Assembly (NCBI GenBank): GCA_014607495.2
Contig: CP053160.1
Span: forward strand, 1,116,001 to 1,180,000
DNA: 64,000 nucleotides
Direction: 5' to 3'
Origin: Carposina sasakii
Taxonomy: Eukaryota; Arthropoda; Insecta; Lepidoptera; Carposinidae
The notes under the pieces were generated by a model that was given only the letters and a program-made list of their open reading frames with translations, was not told where the DNA came from and did not search any database. Below, in pieces: positions 61,254 through 64,000 of this stretch. The number at the start of each line of letters is the position of its first letter. Position 1 is the first letter of the stretch. Made by a program: the position numbers and the translations under genes.

Positions 61254-64000
61254 TTAAGAAGGGCTTTACTAACTCTACTTTAAACATAAATAGTAAAGTC
61301 CTATTTGAACAAAGTCCTTATGACAATAGACCATATCTCAAAATAAATGTAATAACACAACAGGTCTATGGTCTCTTAGATACAGGAGCTTTCTGCTCAA
61401 TTTTGGGAAATAATTCTCACTTAACTTTTGCTGAACTAGGATTTAAAGTTGTTGATTTTCAACATCAACAAAGTGTTTATACCGCTGATGGCACTAAACT
61501 GGCCTGTCTAGGTCATATGTCATTACCCGTTCAATATGAAGGTATTCTTAGGGTAATTTGTTTCTATGTAGTTCCAAATATTAAAACATCGGTTATACTG
61601 GGTGTAGATTTTTGGCAACGTTTTAATTTAAGTGAAAAAATTCTATCTAAGACAGTCTTATATAAGAACTCTAAAACTATCTCTGCTGTTACAAAGTCTG
61701 ATGATTTAGGTTTACATGATTTTGACACCCTAGGTCCTGACCAGAAGCGCATAATGAATGAAGTTATTGCAAGCTACAATTCCATTAATACTGAAGTAGT
61801 AGGCTTAGGGAGAACGGACTTAATCCATCATAAAATAGAAACTGGAAATAGTCCTCCCATTAAACAAAGATATTATCCTCTATCACCTACCAAACAGAGA
61901 GCCCTAGAACTAGAATTAGATAGGATGTTAGATATGGGAGTAGTGTCTCCATCTGATTCACCATGGAACTCTCCTGTTGTAATGGTTCAAAAGCCGAATG
62001 GCGACATGAGACTTTGTCTAGATAGTAGGAAATTGAATTCGGTATCTAAGTCCGATGCCTATCCCTTGCCGTATATCAATCAAATATTAGACAATCTTAG
62101 GGACGCTAAATATATTAGCTCAATAGATTTAAGTGCCGCCTATTGGCAGATTCCCTTTGACAATAAAGCTTCAGCAGAGAAAACCGCTTTCACAGTACCT
62201 CGCAGAGGCTTATTTCAATTTAATGTGATGTGTTTTGGATTGGTGGGTGCATCAGCCACAATGCAACGTCTAATGGATAGAATATTAGGAGCTGAATTTA
62301 ACAACAAAGTATTCTGCTTTCAGGATGACATTATTCTAATTTCAAATGAATTTGACGAACATGTAGACCTCCTTAAAAAAGTATTGCAACGCCTTAAACA
62401 TGCTAAGTTGACGATTAACATGCAAAAGTCTCAATTTTGTAAGAAAGAACTAAGGTACCTAGGTTATTTTGTGGATAGGCAGGGACTAAGAACTGATCCA
62501 AGTAAAGTAGAAGTAATACTGAATTATCCTACCCCTACCAACTCAAAAGATGTTAAGCGTTTTCTTGGTATGTCTGGTTGGTATAGACGCTTTATAAAAA
62601 ACTTCTCAAAAATTAGTAAGCCTCTATGCAAACTCACTAGGAAAAATTGCAAATTTGTATGGACTAAGGAAACCGAAGAGTCATTTATAGAACTTAAAAC
62701 TGCTCTCGTTTCCGCCCCAATACTTAAGTGTCCTAAATTCGATCTACCTTTTAAAATACATTCGGATGCATCTGCTTTCGCAATAGGGGCAGTCCTAACT
62801 CAGAACTATGACGATATAGAACATCCCATAGCTTACTGTAGTCGCTCTCTGAATAAAAATGAAGTTAACTATAGCACTACAGAAAGAGAGTTACTAGCAG
62901 TCATCTTTGCCTTGGAACAGTTCCGACAATATGTAGAGGGTCAGGAATGTACGATTGTTACAGATCACTCATCCCTATTATGGTTCTATAAACTTAAAAA
63001 CCCTTCTGGGCGTCTCGCCAGATGGAGCATGCGACTAAGTCAGTTTAATTTCAAAATCGAACATAGAAAAGGGAAAGAAAATGTAATTCCTGATGCTCTC
63101 TCTAGAATAAAAATAGATGTAATTAACTCTGACCTAATAGAGGACCGTTGGTATAAAAACTTAATTAGTAAAATAGAAAAATGGCCAGGGAGGTTTCATA
63201 ATTTCAGAATTCAAGATAACAAATTATATAGACATACTAAAAATAAATATAAACTGACCGATGAATTCAGCTGGAAGCTGGTAGTTCCTGAAGAACAGAG
63301 AAATGAAATTCTTAGGAAATTCCATGATGATACTGCCAGTGCACATTTAGGTATTATGAAAACTCATCAAAGAATCGCTTTGCATTATTTCTGGCCAAAG
63401 ATGTTAGACTCTGTTAAGGCATATGTAGGCAATTGTGAAACATGTAAACTTTATAAGCCAGTAAATACTGCTAGACCAGGTCTGATGGGAAATCCTAAAA
63501 TAGTATCCAAACCTTTTGAGGCAATATCATGTGATTTGTTGGGTCCATTTCCTGTTTCTAGGAATAGAAATAGTTATCTTTTGGTATGCACTGATTACTT
63601 TAGTAAATATGTCATGATACAGCCACTTAGAACTGCAACAGGTCTATCGGTAGCCAAGTTCTTGGAAAATAAAGTCTTTTTAGTACATGGGGTCTGTAGG
63701 AGCATCTTTATGGATAACGGGCCTCAATTCATCAGCTATCATTTTAGGCAACTACTTGCTAAGTACAATGTTCCTAATATTTACTATAATCCGAGATATC
63801 ATCCTCAGGTGAATCCAGCAGAAAGAGCCATTAGGAACATAGTATGCGCAATTGCATGTTATATAAAAACCGAACATAGAAAGTGGGATGAAAACTTAAT
63901 TGAGTTGCAGTGTGCACTGAATACCGCGGTAAATGAAACTACTAAATGTACCCCATACTTTTTAGTGCATGGGAGGGAATTTATAATAGATGGAGATCTA
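61220..64000 (+). CDS. pol: Gypsy-2 Pol, partial at window end
   Basis: The frame is open from 61220, minus-one relative to gag and overlapping it by 34 bases. Motifs in order: protease LLDTGAF (Asp codon 61379); reverse transcriptase (LCLDSRKLNS, active site FQDD at 62318-62329); RNase H IHSDAS (Asp 62765); integrase H2C2 zinc finger (about 63330-63460); catalytic Asp 63533, Asp 63713 and Glu 63821, with 35 residues between the last two. The reverse transcriptase motif is unusual: the family's YLDD-type Tyr and small hydrophobic residue are Phe and Gln. The C-terminal end of integrase and everything after lies beyond the window. Confidence 0.92.
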   Translation, partial: MSSLPSSFKTLIKKGFTNSTLNINSKVLFEQSPYDNRPYLKINVITQQVYGLLDTGAFCSILGNNSHLTFAELGFKVVDFQHQQSVYTADGTKLACLGHMSLPVQYEGILRVICFYVVPNIKTSVILGVDFWQRFNLSEKILSKTVLYKNSKTISAVTKSDDLGLHDFDTLGPDQKRIMNEVIASYNSINTEVVGLGRTDLIHHKIETGNSPPIKQRYYPLSPTKQRALELELDRMLDMGVVSPSDSPWNSPVVMVQKPNGDMRLCLDSRKLNSVSKSDAYPLPYINQILDNLRDAKYISSIDLSAAYWQIPFDNKASAEKTAFTVPRRGLFQFNVMCFGLVGASATMQRLMDRILGAEFNNKVFCFQDDIILISNEFDEHVDLLKKVLQRLKHAKLTINMQKSQFCKKELRYLGYFVDRQGLRTDPSKVEVILNYPTPTNSKDVKRFLGMSGWYRRFIKNFSKISKPLCKLTRKNCKFVWTKETEESFIELKTALVSAPILKCPKFDLPFKIHSDASAFAIGAVLTQNYDDIEHPIAYCSRSLNKNEVNYSTTERELLAVIFALEQFRQYVEGQECTIVTDHSSLLWFYKLKNPSGRLARWSMRLSQFNFKIEHRKGKENVIPDALSRIKIDVINSDLIEDRWYKNLISKIEKWPGRFHNFRIQDNKLYRHTKNKYKLTDEFSWKLVVPEEQRNEILRKFHDDTASAHLGIMKTHQRIALHYFWPKMLDSVKAYVGNCETCKLYKPVNTARPGLMGNPKIVSKPFEAISCDLLGPFPVSRNRNSYLLVCTDYFSKYVMIQPLRTATGLSVAKFLENKVFLVHGVCRSIFMDNGPQFISYHFRQLLAKYNVPNIYYNPRYHPQVNPAERAIRNIVCAIACYIKTEHRKWDENLIELQCALNTAVNETTKCTPYFLVHGREFIIDGDL
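61244..61300 (+). promoter_or_regulatory. Possible gag-pol frameshift site of Gypsy-2
   Basis: A-AAA-CAC (61244-61250) precedes the gag stop, at the same place as the perfect A-AAA-AAC of Gypsy-1. Only the first of the two tRNAs could re-pair well after a minus-one slip. A hairpin of ten pairs (one G-U) at 61262-61271 with 61291-61300 lies 11 bases downstream. Confidence 0.5.

Larger units (their letters stand above)
59491..64000 (+). mobile_element. Gypsy-2, Ty3/Gypsy element cut by window end
   Basis: 5' LTR, primer site, gag (59949-61253) and pol (open 61220 to the window end) are present. The Gag capsid block (LNLKFNGRTCVRMF) and the RT, RNase H and integrase are clearly related to Gypsy-1, so both belong to one lineage. 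The two nevertheless differ strongly at nucleotide level and in LTR. No stop codon interrupts either frame in the visible part. Confidence 0.9.

Overview
The window is eukaryotic, AT-rich, intron-bearing nuclear DNA that is mostly transposable elements. The mix points to an insect, most likely a moth or butterfly (an inference, about 0.8): tRNA-headed SINEs, Helitron-like repeats ending in CACTAGT or CACTATA, RTE-type LINE tails, and many palindromic MITEs with CAGGGTGT ends. No bacterial-style operon, rRNA, convincing tRNA gene or CRISPR array is present.

Three LTR retrotransposons hold nearly all long open frames. (1) Positions 6390-15021 are a complete Ty3/Gypsy element. It has two 1712-bp LTRs that are almost identical, a 4-bp target duplication, and gag and pol joined by a classic A-AAA-AAC minus-one frameshift site directly in front of the gag stop. 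(2) Positions 31756-37628 are a BEL/Pao element with 301-bp LTRs and a 5-bp target duplication. Its single uninterrupted 1614-codon frame reads Gag, integrase, then a baculovirus-F/errantivirus-like envelope protein. Protease, reverse transcriptase and RNase H are missing, so it should need enzymes supplied by another element. (3) From about 59.5 kb to the window end lies the 5' part of a second Ty3/Gypsy element related to the first (LTR end, perfect tRNA-Lys primer site, gag, pol running off the edge), with an odd FQDD reverse transcriptase motif.

The only well-supported host gene is on the minus strand at 38250-39654: the last two coding exons of an unrecognised protein, with clean splice sites in phase and a plausible poly(A) signal near 38162. 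Its upstream exons were not found. A decayed transposase-like gene lies on the minus strand at about 47.8-48.7 kb.

The rest is a mosaic of short repeats. It includes two tRNA-headed SINE families; a 250-bp SINE-like family (nine copies) whose 3' tail matches a local RTE LINE; LINE 3' ends at 0.4, 23.5, 26.5, 29.4 and 52.2 kb; a hAT-like MITE with 8-bp duplications; MITEs with CAGGGTGT ends and TA duplications; a GC-rich palindromic MITE; and a roughly 200-bp dispersed repeat with about 12 copies. Nested insertions give a relative age order: the three LTR elements look young, while the LINE fragments carry stops and frameshifts.
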